From contig CM055103.1 of NCBI GenBank assembly GCA_029204225.1, forward strand, positions 3,319,224-3,383,223: a stretch of 64,000 nt of DNA, in the 5' to 3' direction. This document shows positions 40,930-52,190 of the stretch, piece after piece (position 1 is the first letter of the stretch; each line of letters begins with the position of its first letter). The translations under genes and the position numbers were made by a program. The DNA comes from Diphasiastrum complanatum (Eukaryota; Streptophyta; Lycopodiopsida; Lycopodiales; Lycopodiaceae). Under the pieces are notes generated by a model that made no database searches, was not told the DNA's origin, and saw only the letters and a list, made by a program, of their open reading frames with translations.

Positions 40930-41640
40930 CATTTTGAACATCTGGATGCTCTTGGAAAATAATTTATCCAATGCAGAAAGTATGGAATTTCGCTGAATAT
41001 GGAGAAATGTCAGATTTGGGTAACACATAGTGATGTCTTAGGACATATCATATCCAAAGATGGTATCTCGACGAATCCGGTAAGGTGAAAGTTATTCAAG
41101 AAATGCCACTACCGGCCATGGTAAAGCAAAATTAAATCTATATTGTAGGCCATTGTAATTATTATTGCATATTTATTCTTGATTTTCTAGGAAAAGCCAG
41201 ATTAATTTATGAAGTTGTTACAGATCCAAAATGGACCAAAGAAAGAATACAAGCAGTCGAGGATTTGAAGCACGCACTTGTCACTGCACCCATTCTCCGA
41301 GCACCGAACTCCCAATTGGAATTCCATGTTCATATTGACGCTAGTAACTATTCTATTGGAGTCATCCTAACACAAGCGGGAGAATTTGGAAAAGATTACG
41401 TGATTCGATTTCTCAGTAAACAATTAGTTTCTAATGAAGTAAATTATTCCACAGCTGAAAGAGAAGCTTTAACAATGATATATGTTGTACAAAAATTATG
41501 CCATAATCTGCTAGGAAATCAATTTAGATTCTATACCGATCATCAAGCGTTGCTATATCTGTTGAATAAACCATATAACACTGGTCGTATAGCAAGATGG
41601 CTACTTATCCTTCTAGAGTTTGACTTTAAGATTATGTCTG
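40930..41640 (+). pseudogene. Gyp-P RT end and RNase H
   Basis: RT C-terminus (LGHIISKDGIS near 41038-41075), the connection segment, then an RNase H open from 41265. It keeps all three acidic motifs: FHVHIDAS, STAEREALTMIY and FYTDHQALLYLL. It is the best preserved RNase H of this family. It breaks after EFDFKI at 41633. Confidence 0.75.
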
Positions 41641-42711
41641 TCCAACTATGTCTAAAGTCGATCAACACAAACTAATTTTGAAATCTAGACCTTACCTTAC
41701 AACTGTATAAAAAAAGGTGTATATGGATTAATCAGGAGATGCATTAATGAGGATGAGATAGAACAAATAATTGGATCAAGACTCCTCAATGAGCTGAATT
41801 TATACCTTTAACTTCACTAATCGAAGGAGAAGAATTTCATAAGGGGGGAATTGATTTTATAGGAACAATCAGCCCAGCCGCCCATGGTAATCAATCAAGA
41901 TACATCTTAGTGGCCACTGACTATGCTACAAATTGGATAGAGGCTAGAGCAAGTAGACAAGCTAGCAAAAGTTACAGCCAAATTTCTGTATGAAATCATT
42001 ATTACTCAATTCGGTTGTCCAATAGAGTTAGTAAGTGATAGAGGTAGTCACTTTCTCAATGACGTTGTACATAACCTCCTAACCCATTACTTTGTGAAGC
42101 ATCGCAAAAGTACCCCATACTATCCTCGATCCAATGGGTTAGCCGAATTCTCAAACAAGATCATCTGCCCAATTGTGACGAAAATAGTTGAAGCCAACTG
42201 AAATGATTGGGAAACAGAGTTGTATATTCAACTATTTGGGCTTTCAGGACCACACCACGGAGATCAATGGGGATGACACAATTTCAATTGGTTTATAGAC
42301 AAGAGGTTGTAGTATCGGTCGAATTTATCATTCCATCTTTAAGAGTTGCATATTTTGAACAAGTTGGTGAAGAAGCAACCATCAAGCACAGACTACTTAA
42401 TCTTCACAAACTATGTGAATCTCGGTTATTAAGTTAGCATGCATAGTTGGTAAACAAAGGCAGACAGAAGGCCTAGCATGATAATGATATTCAATTAAAG
42501 GAATTGAATGAAGAAGATAAAGTTCTATTATATAGAACTCGAAAGATTAAACCAGGAAAACTCAAATTTCAAGGCCAAGGACCTTATGTGATCACAAAGA
42601 TTCACACCAATGGATCCATACAATTGGAAACTTGAGACGGGATCCCATTAGACACTCTTGTCAATGGATCTCATTTGAAAAAATTCCATACAACATGAAA
42701 CATGGATTTGA
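41641..42711 (+). pseudogene. Gyp-P integrase with C-terminus (broken)
   Basis: Core with GGIDFIGTISPAAH and RYILVATDYATNW, then a one-base loss in QASKSYS that shifts the frame, then CPIELVSDRGSHF and YPRSNGLAEFSNK with the catalytic Glu. Most of the zinc domain is deleted. The C-terminal part is open at 42207-42437 (RTTPRRSMGMTQFQLVYRQE), followed by KLKFQGQGPYVI and LVNGSHLKKFH. No chromodomain is visible. Confidence 0.7.
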
Positions 42712-42713
42712 TT

Positions 42714-42777
<64 letters not shown>

Positions 42778-43324
42778 TCTAGAAAAAGGTAATAAGTTTC
42801 CTAGTTTTACGTAAGCAATTTATATCCATGCTTTTCCAAAAATATAAAATCATACCCTCTTCTTTTGCGACATTTTTTTTTCATGACCACATGCATCGTA
42901 TATATCCATTGCACAACATTTTTGATATTTTCTTGTTTATCTTCTCAATTTAGTAATCCTCTTCTTCCAATTACCACCTGGTGTATCCACCCCTTGTCTG
43001 TTTTTCTCACCCATCAATCTGTTTCATGATCCACTAGTTGTGCTATTTTTTAGTTCATCATTAGCTCTTCTCATCTTACAAAGTTCAGAGGGAGGGAGAA
43101 TCAAGGAGAAATCCTTGTGCTTTCAAGGATCTAGAATCATCTCCAGACATACTTGAACGATTTTCTACAAATCTAGCTGATCTCAAATGAATTCGGCTAG
43201 TAAGTCAACTAAGAAGAAGGTGTGCACATCAACCGAAAATAAAAAATGAAGAATGCCACTAGCTACACCCACTCAGCCTGGCAATTGATATATCAATTTT
43301 ACAAGTTTACACCAATGGATCCGT
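42712..43324. other. Gyp-P 3' noncoding end
   Basis: Follows the integrase C-terminus. Contains a long TA run, then AATTACCACCTGGTGTATCC and GGAGGGAGAATCAAGG. Matches 8831-9188 on the other strand and ends with a fragment of composite R (GCCAGGCTGAG reversed near 43270). No gene. Confidence 0.5.
42717..42775. repeat. TA microsatellite, about 29 units
   Basis: Perfect alternating TA directly after the last integrase codons. An equivalent run at 43447-43497 lies in the duplicated copy of this region. Confidence 0.95.
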
Positions 43325-43444
43325 ACAATTTTACACCAATGGATCCGTACAATTGGAAACTTGAGATGGGATCCCATTAGACACTCTTGTCAATGCATCT
43401 CATTGAAAAAATCCCATATAGCATGAAACATGGATTTCATTTTT

Positions 43445-43499
<55 letters not shown>

Positions 43500-43646
43500 T
43501 TTAGAAAAAGGTAATAAGTATATTGGTTTTACGTAAGCAATTCATATCCATGCTTTTCCAAGCATATATATCCATTGCACAACATTTTTGATATTTTCTT
43601 GTTTATTTTCTCAATTTAGTAATCCTGTTTTTCCAATTACCACCTG
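43325..43646 (+). repeat. Duplicate of Gyp-P 3' end (direct repeat of 42602-42990)
   Basis: ACACCAATGGATCC through the TA run to CAATTACCACCTGGT repeats the segment starting at about 42602, with about 5-10% difference by eye. A 27 bp partial repeat (ACACCAATGGATCCGTACAA) precedes it. The copy stops exactly where the tandem array starts. Confidence 0.8.
43447..43497. repeat. TA microsatellite, about 25 units
   Basis: Perfect TA run, the counterpart of 42717-42775 in the duplicated segment. Confidence 0.95.
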
Positions 43647-45112
43647 GTACGGAAAGGTCATCAAAGGCACAAGAGCATTAAATTAAGCATCACTAAAGCT
43701 AGAGAGATCATCGAGCACATGATTGATTAACTTGTGGCATATAAAGCAGTCTTCCACAACTACTAGCTACCTGAAAAAAATGTACGGAAAGGTCATCAAA
43801 GCCACGAGAGGATGAAATTAAGCATCACTAAAGCTAGAGAGATCATCGAGCACATGATTGATTAACTTGTGGCATATGAAGCAGTCTTCCACAACTACTA
43901 GCTACCTCAAAAAAATGTACGGAAAGTTCATCAAAGGCACAAGAGCATGAAATTAAGCATCACTAAAGCTAGAGAGATCATCGAGCACATGATTTACTTG
44001 TGTGCTCAAAAAAACGTACGGAAAGGTCATCAAAGGCACGAGAGCATTAAATTAAGCATGACTAAAGCTAGAGAGATCATCGAGGACATGATTAACTTGT
44101 GGCATATAAAGTAGTCTTCCACAACTACTAAATACCTCAAAAAAATGTACGGAAGGGTCATCAAAGGCATGAGAGCATGAAATTAAGCATCACTAAAGCT
44201 ACCTCAAAAATTTGTATGAAAACCTCATCAAAGGCACGAGAGCATGAAATCAAGCATCACTAAAGCTAGAGAGATCATCGAGAACATGATTAACTTGTGT
44301 GCTCAAAAAAATGTACGGAAAGGTCATCAAAGGCACGAGAGCATTAAATTAAGCAAAACGAATGCTGGAGAGATCATTGAGCACATGATTAGCTTGTGGC
44401 ATATAAAGTAGTCTTCCACAACTACTAGCTACCTCAAAAAAATGTACGGAAAGGTCATCAAAGGCAGGAGAGCATTAAATTAAGCATCACTAAAGCTAGA
44501 GAGATCATCGAGCACATGATTAACTTGTGGCATGTAAAGCATTCTTCCACAACTACTAGCTACCTCAAAAAAATGTACGGAAAGGTCATCAAAGGCAGCA
44601 TGAAATTAAGCATCACTAAATCTAGAGAGATCATTGAGCACATGATTAACTTGTGTGCTCAAGAAAACGTACGGAAAGGTCATCAAAGGCACGAGAGCAT
44701 TAAATTAAGCATCACGAAGGCTAGAGAGATCATCGAGCACATGATTAACTTGTGGCATATAAAGTAGTCTTCCACAACTGCTAGCTACCTCAAAAAAATG
44801 TACAGAAAGGTCATCAAAGGCACGAGAGCATGAAATCAAGCATCACTAAAGCTAGAGAGATCATCGAGCACATGATTAACTTGTGTGCTCAAAAAAATGT
44901 ACGGAAAGGTCATCAAAGGCACGAGAGCATTAAATTAGGCAAAACGAATGCTGGAGAGATCATCGAGGACATGATTAACTTGTGGCATATAAAGTAGTCT
45001 TCCACAACTACTAGCTACCTCAAAACAATGTACGGAAAGGTCATCAAAGGCATGAGAGCATGAAATTAAGCATCACTAAAGCTAGTGAGATCATCGAGCA
45101 CATGATTTTGAA
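43647..45112. repeat. 13-unit tandem array with long and short units
   Basis: Units begin at GTACGGAAAGGTCATC at 43647, 43782, 43917, 44016, 44147, 44214, 44313, 44444, 44575, 44669, 44800, 44899 and 45030. Spacings are 135, 135, 99, 131, 67, 99, 131, 131, 94, 131, 99 and 131. Long units carry GGCATATAAAGTAGTC and ACAACTACTAGCTACC; short units replace this with TGTGCTC. The 67 bp unit is a deletion. No known centromere or telomere motif is present. Open stretches in the array reflect the repeat and are not a gene. Confidence 0.95.
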
Positions 45113-45294
45113 AACAAGCAGCCACAATCGATGATGATGATCAACTTCCCGATTAGTTTCACCACAAGAAGCTGTTGTTCAATTCCTATATAGGAAAAAA
45201 TCGAGAAATTCCATACAATTTCCTAGATTCAAATAAACATATGTAGGAAATTGCAAACATTCCCCAGGAATAAATGATTAAGCAGTAGCCCACA
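45113..45294. other. 182 bp with no match in the window
   Basis: Lies between the tandem array and R5. No open frame or known motif. Possibly older flanking DNA or an unrepeated part of the captured WRKY locus. Confidence 0.4.
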
Positions 45295-45323
45295 TTGCTG
45301 ATCGAGAAGGTATGTATAGGCAC

Positions 45324-45430
45324 CTCGGGTGAGGACTGTTCTTTACAGCCTTCTGACCATCCTTTCTCCACTTGTACCCATCCTCCAAAACGCCTTTATC
45401 GTCTTTATGATCGCTTCTTGTATATTAAAT

Positions 45431-45467
<37 letters not shown>

Positions 45468-45490
45468 GGGCTCCCGAACTCTTTCTGATC
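45324..45490 (-). pseudogene. WRKY: WRKY fragment, exon 1 only (R5)
   Basis: Minus strand: RVREPRY, a TA run (about 45434-45465), then ILEDGYKWRKDGQKAVKNS and PHPR ending at the GT splice site (45323). It shows the same Tyr-to-Asp change as R3. Upstream on the minus strand, MMDVAEFLKFFMSFQAGS reads open into RVREPRY and may be part of the original exon. Confidence 0.8.
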
Positions 45491-46206
45491 CTTTCGAGCC
45501 AGCTTGGAAAGACATGAAGAATTTAAGGAATTCAGCCACATCCATCATAATTAAGGAGCAATTAATTTTCATTCTCGTTACGATGCATGCATGATGCGAA
45601 ACAACTGCAGGCATGCATGCAGTGGCTGTAGATATCTCGCTTCTTATTCCCAACTTGGTGCACATGAGTTTTAGCTAGATTTGTTTGAAGCGAAATCTGA
45701 ATAATCCAGACGCGAGTTTGTTTGCGCTTGGCTGGCTCGGACTGCAGGCATGTATGCATTGGGTAATAAGGCTGAACTTCGTAATGCGAAGCTTATTAAT
45801 TTAAATTCGTGCATATGGTTTGTTTGTCTGATCAATACCAATTTCTGCTGCTATGTTGAGAGCTCAAATGATTAATTCCTTGACAATCATGTGAACAATT
45901 CATGAATGATTAAACATGGTTTGAAATTTATGGTGAGAAAGCTGATCAGCACAATATCTTTGAGTTAGTACATGCATTGATCTGTTTTGCTATCAAACCT
46001 GAGTACTGTTGTGAGTGTAGAAGAAGAAGAAGAAGAAGAAGAAGGAATCGTTGGATGCTATTCTGATTGGAAGAATTTAATAGCGATTATTGCTGCTGAC
46101 GCTACCTTGTAATCTGTGTGTATGTAATCGTTGTTCTCGCTCTCCTCGCTCCCTTGTCGCATGCATGGATTCGATAAAAAAGAAGAAGGAATTCAAAAGT
46201 GGTGTT

Positions 46207-46281
46207 GGAGCCTGCGGGAGATGAAGGCTACGCGAGCACCTCATAACAAGACCCCAACGCTTTACCATTGAGCTAAGGCCC
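46207..46281 (-). pseudogene. tRNA-like remnant (R5)
   Basis: Copy of the 99-nt sequence with the T-arm 5' strand and loop deleted (GGAGCCTGCGGG joins AGATGAAGGC). The deletion is different from that in R3. Acceptor and D-arm parts remain. Confidence 0.5.
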
Positions 46282-47383
46282 ATTTTGGGTGATCTGATTT
46301 TCAAATACAATTCTCTTATTGTGAACTAAAGATTTAGACTCGGTAAATAGTTGAATCATGCATGAGGCTTTGTGTGCTTCCAACCTTTTGATGTAGAAGG
46401 CCAAAATTTGAAAATTAGCTTCCAACTTTAATTAGTTCCTCCTACCAGCTATTGAATCATTCGCCTCCAAATCCCACCACTAGAGCATCTCCTCTTCTCG
46501 TGCACCTTCTTCTTGTTGAAGCTTTTCAAAAGTGTAATTATAGGTATCTAGAGCTCTTGGAATGCCACTAGCCTACTCCCACTCAGCCTGGCAAGGGGAA
46601 AGTGTGGTTTAACTTGCATTGATACCATGTCCTAGTTGAGTTCTCACCCTAGGAAGCATTCTTAAACCCCCACTTTTAATACCCTTGCAAAATAGGCACG
46701 ACGGAGTTGGAGGGATTGATATATCAAATTTACAAGTTTGGAAGGCGTACGTAGGTTAGCTCCCAATAGATGTGTTCGGATCTGGTTGTGAGTTTGTGGG
46801 CCTGCACTTAGAGCCAACATAGATCCACATTTCTATCTTTGCTTTTCTAAGAAGGAGAGCTGTGACGCAATGGTTTGGATGAAAATTTGAATCCATGCTG
46901 TTCTACTAGAATTCACGACACCACAGAAGCTCCACAAGCACCAGACAAGGATCAGGTGTGTTGAAGAACAGGTCCTAGGTCGATATCACGAGTATTATAA
47001 GGTGCTTACTTTGGATTCACAAGAATGCCACAGTACAAAAGCTCCACAAGCAACAAATCAAACAAGGGTCAAGTGTGTTGAGGGAGAGGTCCTAGGTCGA
47101 TATCAAGAATATAAGGTGCTTAGTACACTAAAATTCCCTAGAAGGGGTAGCCAAAACCCGCCCCTGATGGCTACCATTAAATATGTGTTCCTAAATCAGG
47201 GGCGGCGGGATCGAACTCGCCCTTTCTCCTCAAAGAGGGGCGGGAAAAAGCCCGCCCCTCCTTGTCAAAGTGGGGCACCGCCCTTTGCCCTTGTCAAAGA
47301 AATTTGCCACCATATCCTTGTGTTCCTCCATGCTTGATGATGATCTTTGACTTGAAAGCTCCACTTGCATGAAGATGGTTGCA

Positions 47384-48145
47384 CTATAAAGAGTGAAATC
47401 TGAGGCTTCCATGTCTCATAAAGATTAAGATCATAACATGAGCAAATGTGATGATTATCAAAATTTCAATTTTAGCCTCACTAGTCCACATACTATGAAC
47501 ATTTTCCATGATGAATCTAATCTTGAAACCAAACACTATCTCAATCTTCTTGAGGCTACATACTTGCTCAAGGATGTACGTAGTGTCCTTCATGGATGAT
47601 TCACTTAATCTCAAGAGAAGTTTACAAATTGCCTCACAACATGTAAGAACATGATTTTTCACACTATGAGTAACAAACTCATTCTTGCTCTTACTAGATC
47701 CAAGAGCATACATTTGATGACACAACCACTTGCTTTCAAAATGATTTGGAAACATATCTAAGCCATCAATGAGAAACAATAAAATGTTCTTACAATAGGC
47801 ATCATACAAAACTAGTATTGCCTTACTTGAACTTTGAGATGTAGAAATCTCAATAAAGCAAGATGTTACATCAAATAATGGAAGAGAAGCAAATGTGAAT
47901 GTGTTGAAGTAGATACAACCTAAAAATTTCCCCTCTTTGCCATGTATTGTTAGCCTCATAGGCTCGGCCTTGCCTCTTGAAGATCTCCATGAAACCATGT
48001 GTTGAGAAGACTCCTCCTCAAGCCTTGGCAAATCTCCATCATGCACTTGGATTTTTGGTAGATTTGAAAATCCTACCATCATCTTCTTGATTGAGATGAG
48101 ATCCTCCTTAATCCTTATATGCCAAGGAATTTTGGCAAAGCACAT
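47384..48145 (-). CDS. ORF-R, open copy (253 codons)
   Basis: Open from 48145 to 47384 and parallel to residues 45-283 of the R1 copy (DLPRLEEESSQHMVSWRSS, SSKAILVLYDAYCKNIL, KNHVLTCCEAICKLLLRLS). It differs by scattered substitutions and a frame change near the C-terminus (MWTSEAKIEILIIITFAH). No recognised domain. The two long open copies are at different sites and in opposite orientations. Confidence 0.35.
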   Translation of the reverse strand: MCFAKIPWHIRIKEDLISIKKMMVGFSNLPKIQVHDGDLPRLEEESSQHMVSWRSSRGKAEPMRLTIHGKEGKFLGCIYFNTFTFASLPLFDVTSCFIEISTSQSSSKAILVLYDAYCKNILLFLIDGLDMFPNHFESKWLCHQMYALGSSKSKNEFVTHSVKNHVLTCCEAICKLLLRLSESSMKDTTYILEQVCSLKKIEIVFGFKIRFIMENVHSMWTSEAKIEILIIITFAHVMILIFMRHGSLRFHSL

Positions 48146-48160
48146 CGATCTAAAGCATTA

Positions 48161-48501
48161 GAGGAGTTCTAAATCCAAAAAAGACCCTTTGTAAAGATTC
48201 TTTTTATATTTTTTCTCAAATGTTTCTTACACATGGACCAATCAAAACACTCAAATTTGAAATCTACGTAACGTAAGTTTTTGAGTCCACATTTTGATTC
48301 CATACTAAAAATGGCATAACTTTCCTTCGTAAGTCTGAATTTAGCGGAGTTTGGTGCATTGGAAAGCGCTCGACAAGGGCTTTCCAATAATGTGTTAGAT
48401 GACATACTTTTGAGCTACGATTAAAAGGTTATGGCAAGTCAAAAGTATTAGTGTTATAATATTTTAATAATAAAAAAGGGCATCTTCCACAAATTCTTAA
48501 A
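48161..48501. mobile_element. M3, M element with one end
   Basis: Reverse-orientation copy of M1. Its right terminal repeat (GAGGAGTTCTAAATCC) starts at 48161 and is preceded by TTA. The opposite end is cut at CAAATTCTTAAA (48501), where Cop-4 integrase sequence starts. Confidence 0.65.
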
Positions 48502-48752
48502 TACCTTCATTAGCCCACATAGGTCAGAGTGTATCAACTCAAGCACTCTATTTGCCCTTGTTGCTCCTTCTTTGTTGAAACTTGCCTAGCACGCACTCCT
48601 TGCAAATGGACTCTTCCTTGTCATCCAAATTAGGTAGACCTATTACCATCTTGAGCTTACGAAGTAGCCTCAAGATTTTGAAGTTCAAATGCCCCATGCG
48701 TCTATGCCATAAATCACTTTGTGATATAGACGTAGATCCTAACACATTGCAT
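48502..48752 (-). pseudogene. Cop-4 GAG-pre-integrase and integrase start
   Basis: Minus strand: LWHRRMGHLNFKILRLL, GLPNLDDKEESICKECVLGK (the His/Cys zinc domain), then in the next frame RVLELIHSDLCGLMKV with the first catalytic Asp. It is cut by M3. At the other end it is fused to Gyp-P RNase H at DAYLFQIDA. The PR remnant in composite R ends LFKIDA, which suggests the same source family. Confidence 0.7.
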
Positions 48753-49445
48753 TCCGCGTCTATTTGGAATAGGTAGGCATCAGGTGAATCATCATTTATC
48801 AGTTCTGTGACTTTCTCGGCTGATGGTATCCTAGATAAATGATCGGCAAGAAAATGTTGCATACCTTTTCTTACAATAATCTGAAAGTCAAACTCTAGAA
48901 GGATAAGTAGCCATCTTGCTATATGACCAGTGTTGCATGGTCTATTCAACAAAATAGCAACACTTGATGATCGGTATAGAATCTACACTGATTTCCTAGC
49001 AGACTATGGCATAATTTTTGTACAACATATATCATTGTTAAAGCTTCTCTTTCAGCTGTGGAATAATTTACTTGATTAGAAACTAATTGTGTACTGAGGA
49101 ATTGAATCGCGTAATCTTTCCCAAATTCTCCCGCCTATGTTAGGATGACTCCAATAGAAGAGTTACCAGCGTCAGTATGAATATGGAATTCCAATTGGGA
49201 GTTGGTGCTCGGAGAATGGGTGCAGTAACAAGTGCGTGCTTCAAATCCTCAACTGCTTGTATTCTTTCTTTGGTCCGTTTTGGATTTGTAACAGCTTCAT
49301 AAATTAATCTGGCTTTTCCTAGAAAATCAAGAATAAATATGCGATAATAATTACAATGGCCTACGAAGATATAGATTAAATTTTCCTTTACCATGGTCGG
49401 TAGTTGCATTTCTTCGGATTCAGCAAAATTCGATACTTCCTGCAT
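48753..49445 (-). pseudogene. Gyp-P RNase H (broken)
   Basis: Minus strand: KERIQAVEDLKHALVTAPIL, a frameshift at RAPTPNW, then TDAGNSSIGVIL, STAERE with the catalytic Glu kept, and an open C-terminal part 48753-48952 (WLLILLEFDFQIIVRKG, FLADHLSRIPSAEK). Confidence 0.7.
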
Positions 49446-49839
49446 TGGATGAGTTTTTTTTCAAGAGCATCAAGATGTTCACAATTTTTAGATTTAACAC
49501 CAATGTCATCTAGATATATCTCTAAAATATTATGCCATAAATCTTTAAATGCAAAGTGCATCACACTTTGAAAGGTCGATGGAGCGTTACAGAGTCCGAA
49601 TGGCATGACCTAATATGCATAGGTACCAAACTTTGTGGCAAATCCATGAATGTCTTTAGGATCTAATTGAATAAGAAAATAAACTCTAAAGCCATAAAAA
49701 AAACTCATTGCATCTGCTCTTTTTTTTTGACTTTATTCACTGTTCTTTCAAATCCACACATATCTTTAGTTTAACATTTTTCTTGGGAACCACCATGATG
49801 GGTGATAACCATGTCGAATGTTCAATCTCTTTAATGATT
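49388..49839 (-). pseudogene. Gyp-P reverse transcriptase (deleted)
   Basis: VMPFGLCNAPSTFQSVMHF and EIYLDDIGVKSKNCEHLD keep the catalytic pair. The same TAG precedes VMPFG as at 4498. The N-terminal half is heavily deleted around 49710-49740 (the NKVTKKDHFPLP stretch is lost). A remnant of VVPKKNVKLKI and HSTWLSP lies at 49750-49830. Confidence 0.7.
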
Positions 49840-50079
49840 TGTATACCTTATCGTTCAGATGACAATCGACTAGGCTGCGCTAAATATTTCAAAGAGGATT
49901 CATCTATATGTGTAAAAGGTGATGATAGCTTAATCTCTTTTGGTATTCTTGTAAGATTGGATGATTGTGAATCTAAATAATGAAGTACTTGCTTGTTGGT
50001 TGGTCCTTCGTCAATCATCGTTCATGATACCTTCATCTGTAATTTCCACAAGCACATTAACTGACAAATTGGTAGCTAT
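49840..50079 (-). pseudogene. Gyp-P linker, left flank of Cop-1
   Basis: Matches 5490-5720. It ends in GGTAGCTAT, the last five bases being one copy of the Cop-1 target duplication. It continues at 55928. Confidence 0.7.
50075..50079. repeat. Cop-1 target site duplication, left
   Basis: GCTAT, identical to 55923-55927. Confidence 0.95.
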
Positions 50080-50729
50080 TGTGAAAGATTCAACTAGTTT
50101 CATCACATTTTGCAATATTTCCATATTTGGCATATTGAGGCCAAAACTTGTTTTAGACTTAGAGGTTGACTTCTCAAAGTTCATTAGTCTAAATTTCATT
50201 TGAATAAACACTTCTTGAAAGTGTGGGAAAGATAGAATGCGAGTTTGAGTAGATTCAATTTGAGTAAGTTGGGTACATTGAATCTAGACCCAAAATTGGT
50301 AGGGTTAGCATTTTGGTGGGAAAGCCAAGTGGCCAAATAGGGTTTGGACCTGCTGTAAAAGGATGTAACTCGTGGAGAGAGTCATCTTCTCTCTTCTCTA
50401 TCTCATTTCATGCTTATACATGTTTCTCTTGGGTTCTACTATCCATTGGTGCACTATCTTGGTGATTGCTTGCAATTCTATGTGTAGAATGATCTATATT
50501 TGCTATTTTTGGATCCAGACGTGTGAAATACAGTAGCTTGTTGGTTTTGTATGGACAGCAACAGTACATAATCATTTCATTCAAGTTTGATCAAGTTCTA
50601 TTAGTGTTTGCATCTCAAATTGGGTGTAGATGCTGATTTTTCTACATTGGTGAAATTGGTAGTGTGTTTCTCTTTCTAACCAAAGATCATTCAAGTAGAT
50701 TGGATCTTAAGGATCTGAAATCTTTCACA
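50080..50729 (+). repeat. Cop-1 5' LTR
   Basis: Starts TGTGAAAGATTCAAC and ends AAATCTTTCACA; the first and last seven bases (TGTGAAA and TTTCACA) are inverted. The TATA-box position reads TGTAAAAGG (50354-50362), whereas the 3' LTR has TATAAAAGG. Transcription of the element would start in this LTR. Confidence 0.95.
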
Positions 50730-50741
50730 TGGTATCAGAGC
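50730..50741 (+). other. Cop-1 primer binding site
   Basis: TGGTATCAGAGC directly abuts the LTR and is complementary to initiator Met tRNA. Confidence 0.95.
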
Positions 50742-51329
50742 TTGTGTTTTAGGTTATGAAGGAGGAAATCAGATCTATCAATGATTTGGTGAAAATATCA
50801 AGTCTAGAGCATGCTAGAGAGGATTCTACACCAAAATCGAATTTTTTGCTTTTGTAGATTGGATCTTTTGTAGATCAAAACACTAAATAGGTCAATATAC
50901 TTGTTCAATTCCATTTTTTGAATTCACATGCTGGATTTGGCCGGTTTTTGGATGATTGGTTCAGCCTGAGTGGTGGCTTATAGATTGCATATAAAATTTT
51001 TAGCATTTGCACGTAGATTTGGAATAGTCAATTTTTTGTGATTTTGTCAAAACCCTAATTTTGATTGGATCTCTAGATAGTGAGGTTTCTGGAATTCATT
51101 TGAGTGTGTTTCAATATTAGGAAGTGGAAAAAGTCATTAGATTGAGGATAGATCATAGGTTGATCAAGATTCCATGATTCTATGTGTTGATTTGCTTGGA
51201 TAAGTGCTAGAAGACAATTTGTGAGATAGTTTCAAATCTTGGTGATTTCTTTTGAAATCATTTGTTGTTGTTCAAAGGAGTGCTTTGTGCATTGAAACAG
51301 GTTGAAAGAGAAGATCAGGTCATTGCTAC

Positions 51330-52190
51330 ATGGCAACCTCAATTGGAGTCATGTTGGAAGCCAATGATAGGCTTACCTCAAGTAACTATTCATTATGGAA
51401 AGTGAGGATGGAGTGACTTCTTGAGATGAATGATGTTTTGGATATTGTTGTAGGTTTGGAGGAGAGACCAGCAACACAACAAGGTCAATTGAGGTATGAC
51501 AAGAGGGCCAAGAAGGCTCTACACATGATAAAGATGAATGTTACCAATGAACTTCTCAAGGAAGTTGGTAAGTGCACATCATCTTTGGAAGCTTGGAATT
51601 CATTGAAGAAGCTTTATGAATCCAAGTCTACTTCTAGAGTGTTGACTCTAAGAAGGCAAATCTTTTCTTGTTTGCAAAAGAATGAAGAAAGTCCAAGTAC
51701 TTTTGTTTTGAGAATGAAAGCATTGAATGATGAGTTAGCTTGCATATATGAAAGCATTAAGGAAGGAGAGCTTATTCAAGTGATTCTTAATGGCTTGTTG
51801 GATGCTCATGCTAACATTGTTCAAAGTATTGCTATTCAAAAGACTTTGCCAAGTTTGATGGATCTTCAAGAGATCTTGATCAATGAGGAATATAGGCATC
51901 AAGCAAGAGGTGGATCTACATCGACACTTCAAGAGGATGCTATGTTCACAAAGGGCAAATTAAAGGGCAAAACCAAAAGCAAGTGGTCTAAAGGGCAAGA
52001 TCAAGTGGATGCTTCTTCAAGTGGCAAAAAGAAGGATAGATCAAAGCTCAAGTGCTTCTATTGTGGCATCAAAGGACACTTTGCAATGAGTGCTACAAGA
52101 AGAAGAGAGATCAAGGAGACAAGCAAGGTAATCTTACTCTTGATGATGATGGTTTGGATGTGCAAGATGCAAATGATGATGCTTTTGTGA
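51330..52190 (+). pseudogene. Cop-1 gag (broken)
   Basis: ATG at 51330 begins MATSIGVMLEANDRL and SSNYSLWKVRMEW, then a TGA at 51414-51416. The frame then stays open to 52190 with MNDVLDIVVGLEERP, the UBN2-type capsid domain (SLEAWNSLKKLYESKS, ILNGLLDAHANI) and a Lys-rich tract. A zinc knuckle starts CFYCGIKGHF; a one-base shift inside it moves the last Cys to the next frame. Leader length from the primer site to ATG is about 590 bp. Confidence 0.9.

Larger units (their letters stand above)
45295..48146 (-). mobile_element. Composite R copy R5
   Basis: Minus orientation. From high to low coordinates it has ORF-R (48145-47384), the GC block (about 47290-47150), the 117 bp tandem pair, the ATTGATATATCAA region, the tRNA-like remnant and the GAA run. 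WRKY upstream sequence and WRKY exon 1 follow. Exon 2 of WRKY is absent; homology stops at 45295. At 48146 it meets M3, so the copia PR remnant and LTR are missing. Confidence 0.65.

Noticed and set aside
44516-44767. Open frame with repeated IKLSITKAREIIEHMINL peptides in the tandem array
   Set aside because: It follows the DNA repeat period, is broken in neighbouring units and has no homologue that I recognise. It is a by-product of the array.
43647-45112. CRISPR-like array
   Set aside because: Units are 99-135 bp and repeat along their whole length; there are no short repeats with unique spacers, and the context is a plant genome.
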